This document shows, piece after piece, positions 32,361 through 40,881 of a stretch of DNA of 64,000 nt; position 1 is the stretch's first letter; every line of letters begins with the position of its first letter. The stretch is taken from positions 682,001-746,000 of the forward strand of contig OY969702.1 in assembly GCA_963702055.1 (NCBI GenBank), written 5' to 3'. Below the pieces are notes generated by a model that worked only from the letters and a program-made list of their open reading frames with translations, did no database searches and was not told where the DNA came from. The position numbers were made by a program, and so were the translations under genes. Origin of the DNA: CAWINX01 sp963702055. Its GTDB lineage: Bacteria; Actinomycetota; Thermoleophilia; Solirubrobacterales; 70-9.

Positions 32361-34565
32361 TCACAGGGGAATGGAATCGCTCATCTGGATGCCGAACCGC
32401 CGACGGGCGGCTTCCAACAGCGGACCAAGCTCAGGAGCGTCGAGGGAGCCATGCCGCCGCGACAGCGACAGCACCTCGTCGCGGGCGGCGATCAGGGTCG
32501 GCGTGTCCTCCGGCAGCTCGGCCACGGCGAAGCGGGGCAGGCCGTGCTGGCGGGTCCCGAGGATCTCCCCTTCTCCGCGCAGGCTGAGGTCGACCTCGGC
32601 GAGCTTGAAGCCGTCGCGCTCGCGCTCGACCGCCTTCAGCCTCCGCCGAGCCATCTCCCCTGCCTCCTCGGCGAAGAGCAGGCAGAGGGACGCGTGCTCG
32701 CTGCGGCCGACCCGGCCGCGCAGCTGGTGAAGTTGGGAGACGCCGTAGCGCTCCGCCCCCTCGATCAGCATCACGGTCGCGTTGGGAACGTCGATCCCGA
32801 CCTCGATCACCGTGGTCGCGACCAGGACGTCGACCTCGCCGGCGACGAACGCCTCCATCGCCGCGGCCTTTTGGGCGGAGGGCATCTGGCCGTGCAGGAC
32901 GCCGACCCTGAACTCGCTCAGCTCCTCCGCCGCGAGGCGCTCGGCTTCCGCCTCCGCCGCCTTGCCCTGCAATTTCTCGGACTCCGAGACCAGCGGGCAG
33001 ACGACGTAGGCCTGCCGTCCCTCGCGCAGGCGCTCGCGGATGAACTCGTAGGCGGCGGGCCGCTCGTCCTCCTCGACCAGCCTCGTCTCGACCGGCTTGC
33101 GCCCGGCGGGCAGCTCGTGAAGAGCCGTCGTGTCAAGGTCGCCGTAGGCGGTCAGCGACAGCGTCCGGGGGATCGGCGTCGCGGTCATGTGCAACACGTG
33201 CGGAGCCATTCCCTCCACCCCCTTCGAATCGAGCGCCTTGCGCTGCTCGACCCCGAACCGGTGCTGCTCGTCGACGACGCAAACCCCCAAGCGAGCGAAC
33301 TCGACCGAAGGCTCGATCAACGCGTGGGTACCGACGATCAGGCCCAACTCCCCAGTGGCCAACCGCTCCAGCGCCTCTTTGCGCTGTTGGGCGGACGTAC
33401 TGCCGGTGAGCAGTGCAAACGGGATCAGGTCGTGCGCCAGCAATCGATTGAGCGTCACCGCGTGCTGTTCCGCCAAGGTCTCGGTCGGCGCCATCAGCGC
33501 CGCCTGAAACCCCTTTTCAAGCGCTCGCAGCATCGCGTAGAGAGCCACAACGGTCTTCCCCGATCCCACCTCGCCCATCAGTAGCCGCTGCATCGGCTCT
33601 CCCGAGTCCAGATCCGCATCGATCTCATCGAACGCTCTGAGCTGATCTCCGGTTGGCTCGAAGGGCAAGGACTCCAGCCATCGCCCCACGGTCCTCCCCG
33701 CCGTCCCGATCCGCGGCGCCGGCTTAGCCACCCGGTGCGCGCGTTTGCGAGTGGCCAGCAGCGCCTGGTAGAGAAACAGTTCCTCGAACGCCAATCGCGT
33801 CCGCGCGCCCTCAACGTCGTCCTCGCTCTCCGGGAAGTGGATCGCTCTAATCGCGTCGGCCGCACCGGCCAGATGCCTGCGGGCACGCAACTCCGCGGGC
33901 AGACCTTCGATCACGTTGTCGGCCCACTCGACTGCCTGTTCGACCCACTGTCTAATGCGCTGGGACTTCAACTGCTCGGTTGCCGGGTGAACAGGAACGA
34001 GGTTCTCGGCCGCGGGTCCTGTCGGCGCAGGGGACCCACCACCCCTTCCGGTAGCTAAAGCTTCCTCAGGGGTGGTACCCCCTACGCCGCCACCCGCGGA
34101 GGACAGGATCTCGTACTCGCTAACCCGAAAGCCACGGTTATCCCGGGCGCCGGTGAGTAGAAGCTGCGTGTCGGGAATGAGCCTCTTAGCGATCCACGGC
34201 TGGTTGAACCAAGTGGCGCGGATCGAGCCCGAATCGTCGCCGACTTTGACCGAGGTGATCGAGAGACCCCGACGCCTAAATGTGTTCGGGCGGTCGCCGA
34301 GGACATCGACTGCGATCGTCGCTCGCCGGCCCGGCTCCAAGCTGTTGATCGAAACGATCGGGCGATCGCGATGGCTGTGGGGGAGGCGCATCAGCAGGTC
34401 GCCGACGGTTTGGATCCCGGCCTCGCCGGCAGCCTCCGCCAGCCTTGGCCCGACCCCGTCGAGAGCGGTGATCGAAACATCCAGCGCGCTGGGCCGCGGC
34501 CAGTGGACCGGGGCGTCGCGTAGCTGGGCGCTGGTTAGTTCAGAGCTCCCGGCGAAAGTGCGCAC
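32361..34565 (-). CDS. recG: ATP-dependent DNA helicase RecG carrying a repeat-derived insert
   Basis: Branch-migration helicase for stalled forks and recombination. N-terminal wedge/OB region (about 30-220), then helicase lobes with MGEVGSGKTVVALYAM, VVDEQHRFGVEQR, MTATPIPRTLSL, TTVIEVGIDVPNATVMLIE and QLRGRVGRSEHASLCLL. The length is 734 residues. Residues about 156-185, within or beside the OB domain, are a Gly/Pro/Ala-rich stretch encoded by an 88-base palindromic repeat at 34011-34098 that also occurs in ribD. The start is GTG 34565, sharing a base with the fakA-like stop (TAGTG); ATG 34589 is an alternative. The fakA-recG-rsmD-coaD order is conserved. Confidence 0.95.
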   Translation of the reverse strand: MRTFAGSSELTSAQLRDAPVHWPRPSALDVSITALDGVGPRLAEAAGEAGIQTVGDLLMRLPHSHRDRPIVSINSLEPGRRATIAVDVLGDRPNTFRRRGLSITSVKVGDDSGSIRATWFNQPWIAKRLIPDTQLLLTGARDNRGFRVSEYEILSSAGGGVGGTTPEEALATGRGGGSPAPTGPAAENLVPVHPATEQLKSQRIRQWVEQAVEWADNVIEGLPAELRARRHLAGAADAIRAIHFPESEDDVEGARTRLAFEELFLYQALLATRKRAHRVAKPAPRIGTAGRTVGRWLESLPFEPTGDQLRAFDEIDADLDSGEPMQRLLMGEVGSGKTVVALYAMLRALEKGFQAALMAPTETLAEQHAVTLNRLLAHDLIPFALLTGSTSAQQRKEALERLATGELGLIVGTHALIEPSVEFARLGVCVVDEQHRFGVEQRKALDSKGVEGMAPHVLHMTATPIPRTLSLTAYGDLDTTALHELPAGRKPVETRLVEEDERPAAYEFIRERLREGRQAYVVCPLVSESEKLQGKAAEAEAERLAAEELSEFRVGVLHGQMPSAQKAAAMEAFVAGEVDVLVATTVIEVGIDVPNATVMLIEGAERYGVSQLHQLRGRVGRSEHASLCLLFAEEAGEMARRRLKAVERERDGFKLAEVDLSLRGEGEILGTRQHGLPRFAVAELPEDTPTLIAARDEVLSLSRRHGSLDAPELGPLLEAARRRFGIQMSDSIPL
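34011..34098. repeat. 88-base hairpin repeat inside recG
   Basis: The sequence is 92% identical (81/88) to the reverse complement of 41562-41649 in ribD. It begins cgcgggt and ends acccgcg, giving 7-base terminal inverted repeats. It contains an inner 9-base stem (accacccct / aggggtggt) around an unchanged 21-base loop with gtagctaaagcttcc. Of the seven differences from the ribD copy, six form three compensatory pairs in the predicted stem. It is read in frame as about 30 codons of recG. Confidence 0.9.
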
Positions 34566-36196
34566 TACTGGGCTGCCAGCAGCCACCACCAGTTTGGCTG
34601 GCCGCCCTCGTGGGTCTCGACCTCGACTCCATCCGGGACGTGGGTATCGATCTCCGAGAGCGGGATAGGCGCATCAGCGCCGGCGATCACCGTGACGATC
34701 TCCGCCCCCTCCGAGAGTCCGGAGATCGTCTCGGCGAGGGTTGACCCCGCCCCACCCCAGGCAACGATCTCGCCGTCGGCAAAGCCGACCGCGTCGCCCT
34801 GGCGGAAGCGTCCCTGCGCGTCGTCGCGGGCGGCGGGCGCGACGCCTCCGGTCGAGACGCCGGCAAGGGCTCCGGCGAGGCGCTCGGCGTTCTCGTCGAC
34901 CGAACCGTCCGGGTCCAGCTCGACCAGGGCGAGCAGGCTCTCCTGCTGGGAATTCGCCGCAACCACCCTCGCCGGCTTCTCCGAGAGCTCGCAGGCCCGT
35001 TCGGCGGCCATGATCACGTTCGAGGAGCTGGGTAGGACCAGCACCTCGTCGGCTTGCACCTCGTGGATGCCGGCCAGCAACTCGTATGTGGACGGGTTGA
35101 GCGTCTCCCCTCCCGGCACGACAAGAGCGCCCATATCGGCAAAGAGCCGCTCGAGGCCCTCGCCCGCCGCGACCGCAAGCACACCGGTAAGTCCGCCCTT
35201 CAGTCGGGCGCTTCGCTCGGCGATCTGCTCGCGCATGTCGGCGACGTCGAGGTTGGTGACCTCGCCGACGCCGTCGAACAGCGCCACCGCCGCCTCCGGC
35301 TCGTCGGTGTGGACGTGGACCTTGAGCGTCACCTCGTCGCCGACGACCAGGACCGAGTCGCCCAACCCCTCGAGGCGGGGCACGAACTCGCGCCCGACCA
35401 GGCCGCTGCCGGAGACGATGAAGTTGGTGCAGTAGCGGAAGCGGCTGTCGGCGTGATGGGGACGGCTGAGGCGCGGCGCCTCCTGACGGGGAATCGCGGG
35501 CGGCTCGGCGTCGCCCCCGCGCAGGCCGGCGACGACTCCGGCGAGGATCAGGACCAGGCCGTGTCCGCCGGCGTCGACCACTCCGGACTCGCGCAGCACC
35601 TCGAGCTGCTCGGGCGTCCGCTCGACCGCCCGCTCGCCGTCGGCGATCGCCCGCTCCAGTACCTCGGCCAGAATCGCGTCCTGCTCCGCGTCGGTGACCC
35701 CCCCTCCGAGGCGCTGCTTCTCGGCGTCGAGGTGAGCGAGCTGGCGCGCCACCGAGTGGGCCATCTCGCGAAAGACGGTCAGCATCGTGCCCTCGGCCGG
35801 CTCGCGCACCGACTCGTAGGCGGCGTCGGCGGCGCGGGCGAAAGCGGAGGCGACCAGCACCGGGTCGACCAGCTCGCCGGGGCGGCTGGCCAGCTCCTCC
35901 GACGCGCCGCGAACGATCTGGCTGAGGATGACGCCGGAGTTGCCGCGAGCGCCCATCAGCGCGGCCCGGGCGACCGCCTGGACGAGCTGGGTGCGGCCCA
36001 CCTCGTCGACCGCCATCCCGTCGAGCCGGTCGAGCTCCTCCATCACCGCCCGCAGCGTCATCGCCATGTTGTCGCCGGTGTCGCCGTCGGCGACCGGGAA
36101 GACGTTGAGGTCGTTTACCTCCTGGCGCCGCGCCTCCAGGGATGCGTAGGCGGAGCCGACCACGCGCCGGAAGCGTTCAATGCTCGGGTCGGACAT
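34565..36196 (-). CDS. DAK2-domain fatty acid kinase-like protein (FakA/YloV family)
   Basis: A 543-residue homologue of YloV/FakA, the ATP-binding subunit that phosphorylates fatty acids bound to FakB. The N-terminal DhaL-type domain carries NVFPVADGDTGDNMAMTL and ALMGARGNSGVILSQI; the C-terminal two-thirds is the FakA-specific region ending in PNWWWLLAAQ. The start is ATG 36196, where homology begins; the longer frame overlaps the mmpL promoter region. No FakB partner is seen in the window. Neighbour recG is the usual one in Firmicutes and Actinobacteria. Confidence 0.9.
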   Translation of the reverse strand: MSDPSIERFRRVVGSAYASLEARRQEVNDLNVFPVADGDTGDNMAMTLRAVMEELDRLDGMAVDEVGRTQLVQAVARAALMGARGNSGVILSQIVRGASEELASRPGELVDPVLVASAFARAADAAYESVREPAEGTMLTVFREMAHSVARQLAHLDAEKQRLGGGVTDAEQDAILAEVLERAIADGERAVERTPEQLEVLRESGVVDAGGHGLVLILAGVVAGLRGGDAEPPAIPRQEAPRLSRPHHADSRFRYCTNFIVSGSGLVGREFVPRLEGLGDSVLVVGDEVTLKVHVHTDEPEAAVALFDGVGEVTNLDVADMREQIAERSARLKGGLTGVLAVAAGEGLERLFADMGALVVPGGETLNPSTYELLAGIHEVQADEVLVLPSSSNVIMAAERACELSEKPARVVAANSQQESLLALVELDPDGSVDENAERLAGALAGVSTGGVAPAARDDAQGRFRQGDAVGFADGEIVAWGGAGSTLAETISGLSEGAEIVTVIAGADAPIPLSEIDTHVPDGVEVETHEGGQPNWWWLLAAQ

Positions 36197-36269
36197 CTGC
36201 GGGGAATCTAGCCGTCGACCGTGATGCCCGGCGAATGGGACCTCGCCCGTTGCTAGCGTCACGCGCCCG

Positions 36270-38453
36270 ATGCGCCGCCTCGGCCACATCTGCACCACCC
36301 ATCGCAAGGCGACGATCCTCGCCTGGCTCGCCGCGCTGATCGCGGCCGGCTTCGCGGCCGGATCGGCCGGATCGGCCTTCTCGAACAACTTCGAGCTGCC
36401 CTCTTCGGACTCTCAGCGCGCCGTCGACCTGCTTCAAAAGCGCTTCCCGGCGCTGGCCGGCGACACCGCGACGATCGTCTTCCGCACGCCCGGCGGAGTC
36501 TCCTCTCCGAGAGTCGAGCGCACGATGCGGAAGGCCTTCGCCGAGGTGGAGAGGGTGCCGCACGTAACCGGCGTCACCGACCCCTACTCGAAGTCGGGAG
36601 CGAGCGCGGTCAGCCGCAACGGCGAGATCGCCTACGCGACGGTCCAGTTCGACCTGACCACCGAGAAGCTGCCGAAGGAAGACACCGAAAAGGTGATCGC
36701 GATCGCCGAAGACGCCGCCGGCCCCGGTCTGCAGGTCGCGCTCGGCGGCCAGCCGATCGAGCAGGTGCGCCAGAGCCAGGGCGACTCCTCCTTCGCGATC
36801 GGGCTGCTCGCGGCGGTCTTCATCCTCCTGCTGACCTTCGGCTCGGTGGTGGCGATGGGGCTGCCCCTGCTGACCGCCCTCTTCGCGCTCGGCGTCGGGC
36901 TCAGCCTCGTCACCCTCGGCACCCACGTCTTCGACACCGCCGACTTCGCCACGCAGCTGGCGGCGATGATCGGGCTCGGCGTCGGGATCGACTACGCGCT
37001 CTTCATCCTCACCCGCTTTCGCAACGGGCTCGACGACGGGTTGGAGCCTCAACCGGCGGCTGTAGCCGCGGTGGACACCGCGGGGCGGGCGGTCTTCTTC
37101 GCCGGCACGACAGTGATCATCGCCCTGCTGGGCATGTTGCTGCTCGGCGTCACCTTCCTCTACGGGGTCGCGATCGCCGCCGCTATCGCGGTGCTGATGA
37201 CGATGATCGCCTCATTGACCCTGCTCCCGGCGTTTCTCGCGATCGCCGGCCGGCGGGTCGACCGGCTGCGCATTCCCGGCCTCGGCCGTCGCTCCACGGC
37301 CCCGCTCGAGCAGCACCGCTGGTATCGCTGGAGCCACTGGATCCAGCGACGCCCGGTTCTTGCGATGCTCGCATCGGGCGGACTCCTCCTGGCACTCTGC
37401 ATTCCGACCCTCTCGCTCCGCCTCGGCTCCAGCGACGCCGGCTCGGACCCCGCGGGGAGCACGACGCGCCAGGCCTACGACCTGCTCGCCGACGGCTTCG
37501 GGCCCGGCTTCAACGGGCCCTTCCTGATCGTCGCGAAGCTGCCGGCAAAGGGCGACGACGGGGCGCTCGTCAGGCTGAGCCGGGAGTCAAAGCACGAGCC
37601 CGGGGTCGTCGCGGTCACGCCGATCGTCCTCAACCCCGCTCGCAACGTCGGCACCTTCCGGGTCTACCCGGCGACCTCGCCGCAGAGCGAGGCGACGACG
37701 GAACTGCTCCACCGCCTGCGCAACGACCTGATCCCCCCGGTCGAGCGGGCCGGCGGCGCCGCCATCCACGTCGGCGGCACCACGGCGATCTTCGAGGACT
37801 TCGGCAACGCGCTGGCGGAGAAGCTGCCCCTGTTCATCGGCGTCGTCGTGCTGCTCTCGGCGCTGCTGTTGATGGCGGTCTTCCGCTCGGTCCTCGTGCC
37901 GTTGAAGGCGATGCTGATGAACCTCTTCTCGATCGGCGCCGCCTTCGGCCTGGTCGTCGCCGTCTTCCAGTGGGGCTGGGGTGCGAGCCTGATCGGCCTC
38001 GACAGCACCGGCCCGATCGAGTCGTTCCTGCCCGTCTTCCTCTTCGCGATCGTCTTCGGCCTTTCGATGGACTACGAGGTCTTCCTGATGTCGCGGATCC
38101 ACGAGGAGTGGGAGATCAGCCACGACGCCACCGCCGCCGTCACCCGCGGCCTGGCGCTGACCGGACGGGTGATCACCGCGGCGGCGGCGATCATGGTCAC
38201 CGTCTTCGCCTCGTTCATGCTCGGCGACGATCGCGTGATCAAACTCTTCGGCCTCGGCCTCTCGGCCGCCGTCCTCATCGACGCGGTCGTGATCCGCTCG
38301 GTCCTGGTCCCCGCCCTGATGCAGCTGTTCGGCGCCCGAGCCTGGTGGATCCCAGCCTGGTTGGACCGCCTCCTACCGCATCTGAACGTCGAGCCGGCGC
38401 CAGGCGACCCCGCACCGACAGGCGAGCATCCCGTAATCCCTCAACCCGACTGA
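36270..38453 (+). CDS. MMPL/RND-family transporter
   Basis: A 727-residue membrane transporter of the MmpL/YdfJ type, likely exporting lipids or hydrophobic compounds. Two repeats each consist of one helix, an extracytoplasmic domain and five helices. The family proton-relay motifs appear as GLGVGIDYALFILTRFRNG in repeat 1 and FGLSMDYEVFLMSRIHEEW in repeat 2. The N-terminal helix is preceded by MRRLGHICTTHRKA. It is divergent from the fakA-like gene with a 73-base shared promoter region. The substrate is unknown. Confidence 0.9.
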   Translation: MRRLGHICTTHRKATILAWLAALIAAGFAAGSAGSAFSNNFELPSSDSQRAVDLLQKRFPALAGDTATIVFRTPGGVSSPRVERTMRKAFAEVERVPHVTGVTDPYSKSGASAVSRNGEIAYATVQFDLTTEKLPKEDTEKVIAIAEDAAGPGLQVALGGQPIEQVRQSQGDSSFAIGLLAAVFILLLTFGSVVAMGLPLLTALFALGVGLSLVTLGTHVFDTADFATQLAAMIGLGVGIDYALFILTRFRNGLDDGLEPQPAAVAAVDTAGRAVFFAGTTVIIALLGMLLLGVTFLYGVAIAAAIAVLMTMIASLTLLPAFLAIAGRRVDRLRIPGLGRRSTAPLEQHRWYRWSHWIQRRPVLAMLASGGLLLALCIPTLSLRLGSSDAGSDPAGSTTRQAYDLLADGFGPGFNGPFLIVAKLPAKGDDGALVRLSRESKHEPGVVAVTPIVLNPARNVGTFRVYPATSPQSEATTELLHRLRNDLIPPVERAGGAAIHVGGTTAIFEDFGNALAEKLPLFIGVVVLLSALLLMAVFRSVLVPLKAMLMNLFSIGAAFGLVVAVFQWGWGASLIGLDSTGPIESFLPVFLFAIVFGLSMDYEVFLMSRIHEEWEISHDATAAVTRGLALTGRVITAAAAIMVTVFASFMLGDDRVIKLFGLGLSAAVLIDAVVIRSVLVPALMQLFGARAWWIPAWLDRLLPHLNVEPAPGDPAPTGEHPVIPQPD

Positions 38454-38474
38454 GTTCGGAGGGGTCCGAGGAGA

Positions 38475-38615
38475 GGGTGGCGATACCCCTCCCCGTGAAT
38501 TTGTCGCGCGCGCTTCGCGCGCATGCTCCGGATGTTGCTGCGCGCCTATGGCGCGCAGAAATCGGATTGCATATCGCCCGCTTCGCGACATTCCCGGGGA
38601 GGGGTATCGCCACCC
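38475..38615 (+). repeat. Cloverleaf-like palindromic repeat, copy 1
   Basis: A perfect 20-base inverted repeat (gggtggcgatacccctcccc at 38475-38494 against 38596-38615) encloses a 101-base interior. The interior contains three further hairpins: an alternating cgcgcg/cgcgcg stem near 38504-38523, tgcgcgcc-tat-ggcgcgca near 38539-38557, and cgc-ttc-gcg near 38580-38587. The layout resembles a four-armed structure. About four fifths of the interior matches copy 2 read on the other strand. Confidence 0.85.
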
Positions 38616-38685
38616 TTTTCGCACGTTTCCCGAACGTTCTGAGTCAGGCCAGACTGACGAAGTCTCCGTGGGAGCGCCTGTCGTA

Positions 38686-38833
38686 GGAGGGGTCTGATCA
38701 CCCTCCAGGCGAATGTGGCCGAAGGCCGCGATATGCAATCTGGTTCTTGCGCGCCATAGGCGCGCAGCGTCTTGCGGAGCCTGCGCGCGCAGCGCGCGCG
38801 ACAAATTCGACTGGAGGGTGAGCAGACCCCTCC
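38686..38833 (-). repeat. Cloverleaf-like palindromic repeat, copy 2 (inverted)
   Basis: Twenty-three-base arms with one mismatch (38686-38708 against 38811-38833) enclose a 102-base interior. Read on the minus strand, the interior aligns end to end with copy 1, keeping gaatttgtcgcgcgcgct, tgcgcgcctatggcgcgca and gattgcatatcgc. The third hairpin is ggcc-ttc-ggcc here instead of cgc-ttc-gcg in copy 1, so pairing is kept while sequence changes. The outer arms differ from copy 1 yet are self-complementary. Confidence 0.85.
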
Positions 38834-38849
38834 CCCACCGCTGCCCGGG

Positions 38850-39041
38850 TCAGGCCGCCTTGGCGACCTTGTTGGACTTCAGGCAGCGAGTGCAGACGTA
38901 GGCTCGGAGCTTGCGCCCGTTCTCCTCGATTCGGACCTTCTGGAGGTTCGGATCGAAGCGCCGCTTGGTCGCGACCATCGAGTGGCTTCGGGACTGGCCG
39001 AACGCCGGCCCCTTGCCGCAGCTGTGGCATACCTTGGCCAT
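38850..39041 (-). CDS. rpmB: 50S ribosomal protein bL28 (zinc-binding form)
   Basis: Large-subunit protein of 63 residues. The start MAKVCHSCGKGPAFGQSRSH is typical, and two Cys pairs (CHSC, CTRC) mark the zinc-binding paralogue type. It is 21 bases upstream of nothing on its strand and its 3' end abuts the repeat-filled intergenic region. Zinc-dependent and zinc-free L28 forms are often regulated by Zur; no operator was recognised. Confidence 0.95.
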   Translation of the reverse strand: MAKVCHSCGKGPAFGQSRSHSMVATKRRFDPNLQKVRIEENGRKLRAYVCTRCLKSNKVAKAA

Positions 39042-39062
39042 CGGGTCGTGGATGGTACCCAG

Positions 39063-39554
39063 TCAGGCGAGTTCGCGTTTGAGCAACGCCATCCGGGCGA
39101 CGGTCAGCGCCGCGTTGCGGCCCTGGTCGCGCTTGCCGCCTCCGGCCCGCGCCAGCGCCTGCTCCATCGAGTCGCAGGTGATCACCCCGAAGGCGCAGGG
39201 CACCCCCGTCGCCAGCTGCACGTCCTGGATGCCGCGGGCGGCCTCGGCGCAGACGAAGTCGTAGTGGTCGGTCTCGCCGCGGATCACCACGCCGAGGCAG
39301 GCAACTCCGGCGAAGCGGCCGGTGTCGGCGTGCAGCTTCGCCGCGAAGGGCAGCTCGTAGGCGCCCGGGACCGAGACGCGGCGGACCGAGGAGGCGGGGA
39401 CGCCGGCGATCTCGAACCCCTCGTCGGCGCCGCTCAGCAGGCGCTCGGCGAGGTCCTCGTAGAAGCGGCCGACGCAGACCGCGAACTCAAGGCCGCCGAG
39501 GACCGCCCGCTCCTCCCCGCTGAACGCCTCGAGGAAGGCGCCCGACTCAGCCAT
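39063..39554 (-). CDS. ribH: 6,7-dimethyl-8-ribityllumazine synthase
   Basis: Penultimate step of riboflavin synthesis, condensing the pyrimidine intermediate with dihydroxybutanone phosphate. Conserved blocks: VPGAYELPFAAKL, CLGVVIRGETDHYDFVCAEA and the catalytic region CAFGVITCDSMEQALARAGG followed by KRDQGRNAA. The length of 163 residues is normal. Its ATG overlaps the ribBA stop by eight bases. Confidence 0.96.
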   Translation of the reverse strand: MAESGAFLEAFSGEERAVLGGLEFAVCVGRFYEDLAERLLSGADEGFEIAGVPASSVRRVSVPGAYELPFAAKLHADTGRFAGVACLGVVIRGETDHYDFVCAEAARGIQDVQLATGVPCAFGVITCDSMEQALARAGGGKRDQGRNAALTVARMALLKRELA

Positions 39555-40881
39555 CCGCCGGCTCGCTCTCGGCGCCGCCGTCGCGCTCCTCCTCCTCGTG
39601 GATCATCTCCTCGTCGAAGGCGAGGCCCTGGTGGTGGAGGATGTGGCCGAGCTTGTCGCGCTTGGCCCGCAGGTAGTCCTCGTTGTGGGCGTTGGGGTCG
39701 GCCTCGATCGGGACCTGCTCGCTGACCGAGAGCCCGTAGCCCTCCAGGCCGACGATCTTTTTCGGGTTGTTGGTGAGGATGCGGATGCTGGTCAGGCCGA
39801 GGTCGCCGAGGATCTGTGCGCCGATCCCGTAGTCGCGCAGGTCGGCCGGCAGGCCCAGTTTGAGGTTGGCCTCGACCGTGTCGGCGCCCTCCTCCTGGAG
39901 TTTGTAGGCGCGCAGCTTGTTGAGCAGGCCGATCCCGCGTCCCTCCTGGGAGAGGTAGAGGAGGACCCCCCGCCCCTCGCGCTCGATCATCGAGAGCGCT
40001 GCGGCGAGCTGGTCGCCGCAGTCGCAGCGCAGGCTGTGGAAGACGTCGCCGGTGAGGCACTCGCTGTGGACGCGGACGAGGACGTCCTCGACCCCGTCGA
40101 CCTCGCCCTTGACCATCGCGACGTGGTGTTTGTCGTCGACCAGGGAGCGGTAGCCAACCGCGGTGAAGTCGCCGAAGGTGGTCGGCAGCGCGGTGGAGAC
40201 GACCCGCTCGACCAGCTTCTCGGTGCGGCGCCGGTAGGCGATCAGGTCGGCGACGGTGACCATCTTCAGGTTGTGGCGCTCGCAGTAGGGGATCAGGTCG
40301 GGGACGCGAGCCATCGTCCCGTCGTCGTTCATCACCTCGCAGATCACCCCGGCGGGGGTCAGGCCGGCGAGGCGAGCGAGGTCGACGCTTGCCTCGGTGT
40401 GGCCGGTGCGCTCCAGCACGCCGCCGTCTTTGGCGCGCAGCGGGAACATGTGGCCGGGGACGACGATGTCGCGCGGCCCCGAGCCGGGGTCGATCGCAAC
40501 CTGGATCGTGTGGGCGCGGTCGTGGGCGGAGATGCCGGTGCTGACCCCGCCGGCCGCCTCGATCGTCACCGTGAAGGCGGTCTGCAGCGGCGCCTCGTTC
40601 TTGGCCGCCATCAGTTTGAGGCCGAGCTTCTCGCAGCGCTCCGCGGTCAGCGCCAGGCAGATCAGGCCGCGCGCCTCCTTGGCCATGAAGTTGACCGCCT
40701 CCGGCGTCGCGAACTGCGCCGCCATCACCAGGTCGCCCTCGTTCTCACGGTCCTCGCCGTCGCAGACGACGACCATCCGGCCGCGCCGGATCTCCTCGAT
40801 CGCCTCCTCGATCGTCGAGAACGGGCTATCGCCCGTGCCCGCCGCGCTCTCTGTCCGCTGTGCCTCCGTCATCTGGCTCAC
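39547..40881 (-). CDS. ribBA: Bifunctional DHBP synthase/GTP cyclohydrolase II
   Basis: Makes both riboflavin precursors. RibB half (about 20-225): CDGEDRENEGDLVMAA, RTGHTEASVDLARLAG. RibA half (about 230-430): VRVHSECLTGDVFHSLRCDC with the zinc Cys residues, LSQEGRGIGLLNKLRAYKLQ and RDYGIGAQILGDLGL. The length is 444 residues from GTG 40881, which overlaps the ribE stop (GTGA) and has AAGGAG five to six bases upstream; ATG 40872 is a possible inner start. The acidic tail after residue 425 (EEEERDGGAESEPADG) is variable in the family. Confidence 0.96.
   Translation of the reverse strand: MSQMTEAQRTESAAGTGDSPFSTIEEAIEEIRRGRMVVVCDGEDRENEGDLVMAAQFATPEAVNFMAKEARGLICLALTAERCEKLGLKLMAAKNEAPLQTAFTVTIEAAGGVSTGISAHDRAHTIQVAIDPGSGPRDIVVPGHMFPLRAKDGGVLERTGHTEASVDLARLAGLTPAGVICEVMNDDGTMARVPDLIPYCERHNLKMVTVADLIAYRRRTEKLVERVVSTALPTTFGDFTAVGYRSLVDDKHHVAMVKGEVDGVEDVLVRVHSECLTGDVFHSLRCDCGDQLAAALSMIEREGRGVLLYLSQEGRGIGLLNKLRAYKLQEEGADTVEANLKLGLPADLRDYGIGAQILGDLGLTSIRILTNNPKKIVGLEGYGLSVSEQVPIEADPNAHNEDYLRAKRDKLGHILHHQGLAFDEEMIHEEEERDGGAESEPADG

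Larger units (their letters stand above)
38454..38849. other. 396-base convergent intergenic region filled by two structured repeats
   Basis: The region separates the convergent MMPL and rpmB genes. No open frame is convincing. Most of it consists of two long inverted-repeat units (38475-38615 and 38686-38833), which are related to each other in opposite orientation and separated by about 70 bases of unrelated sequence. Confidence 0.85.
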
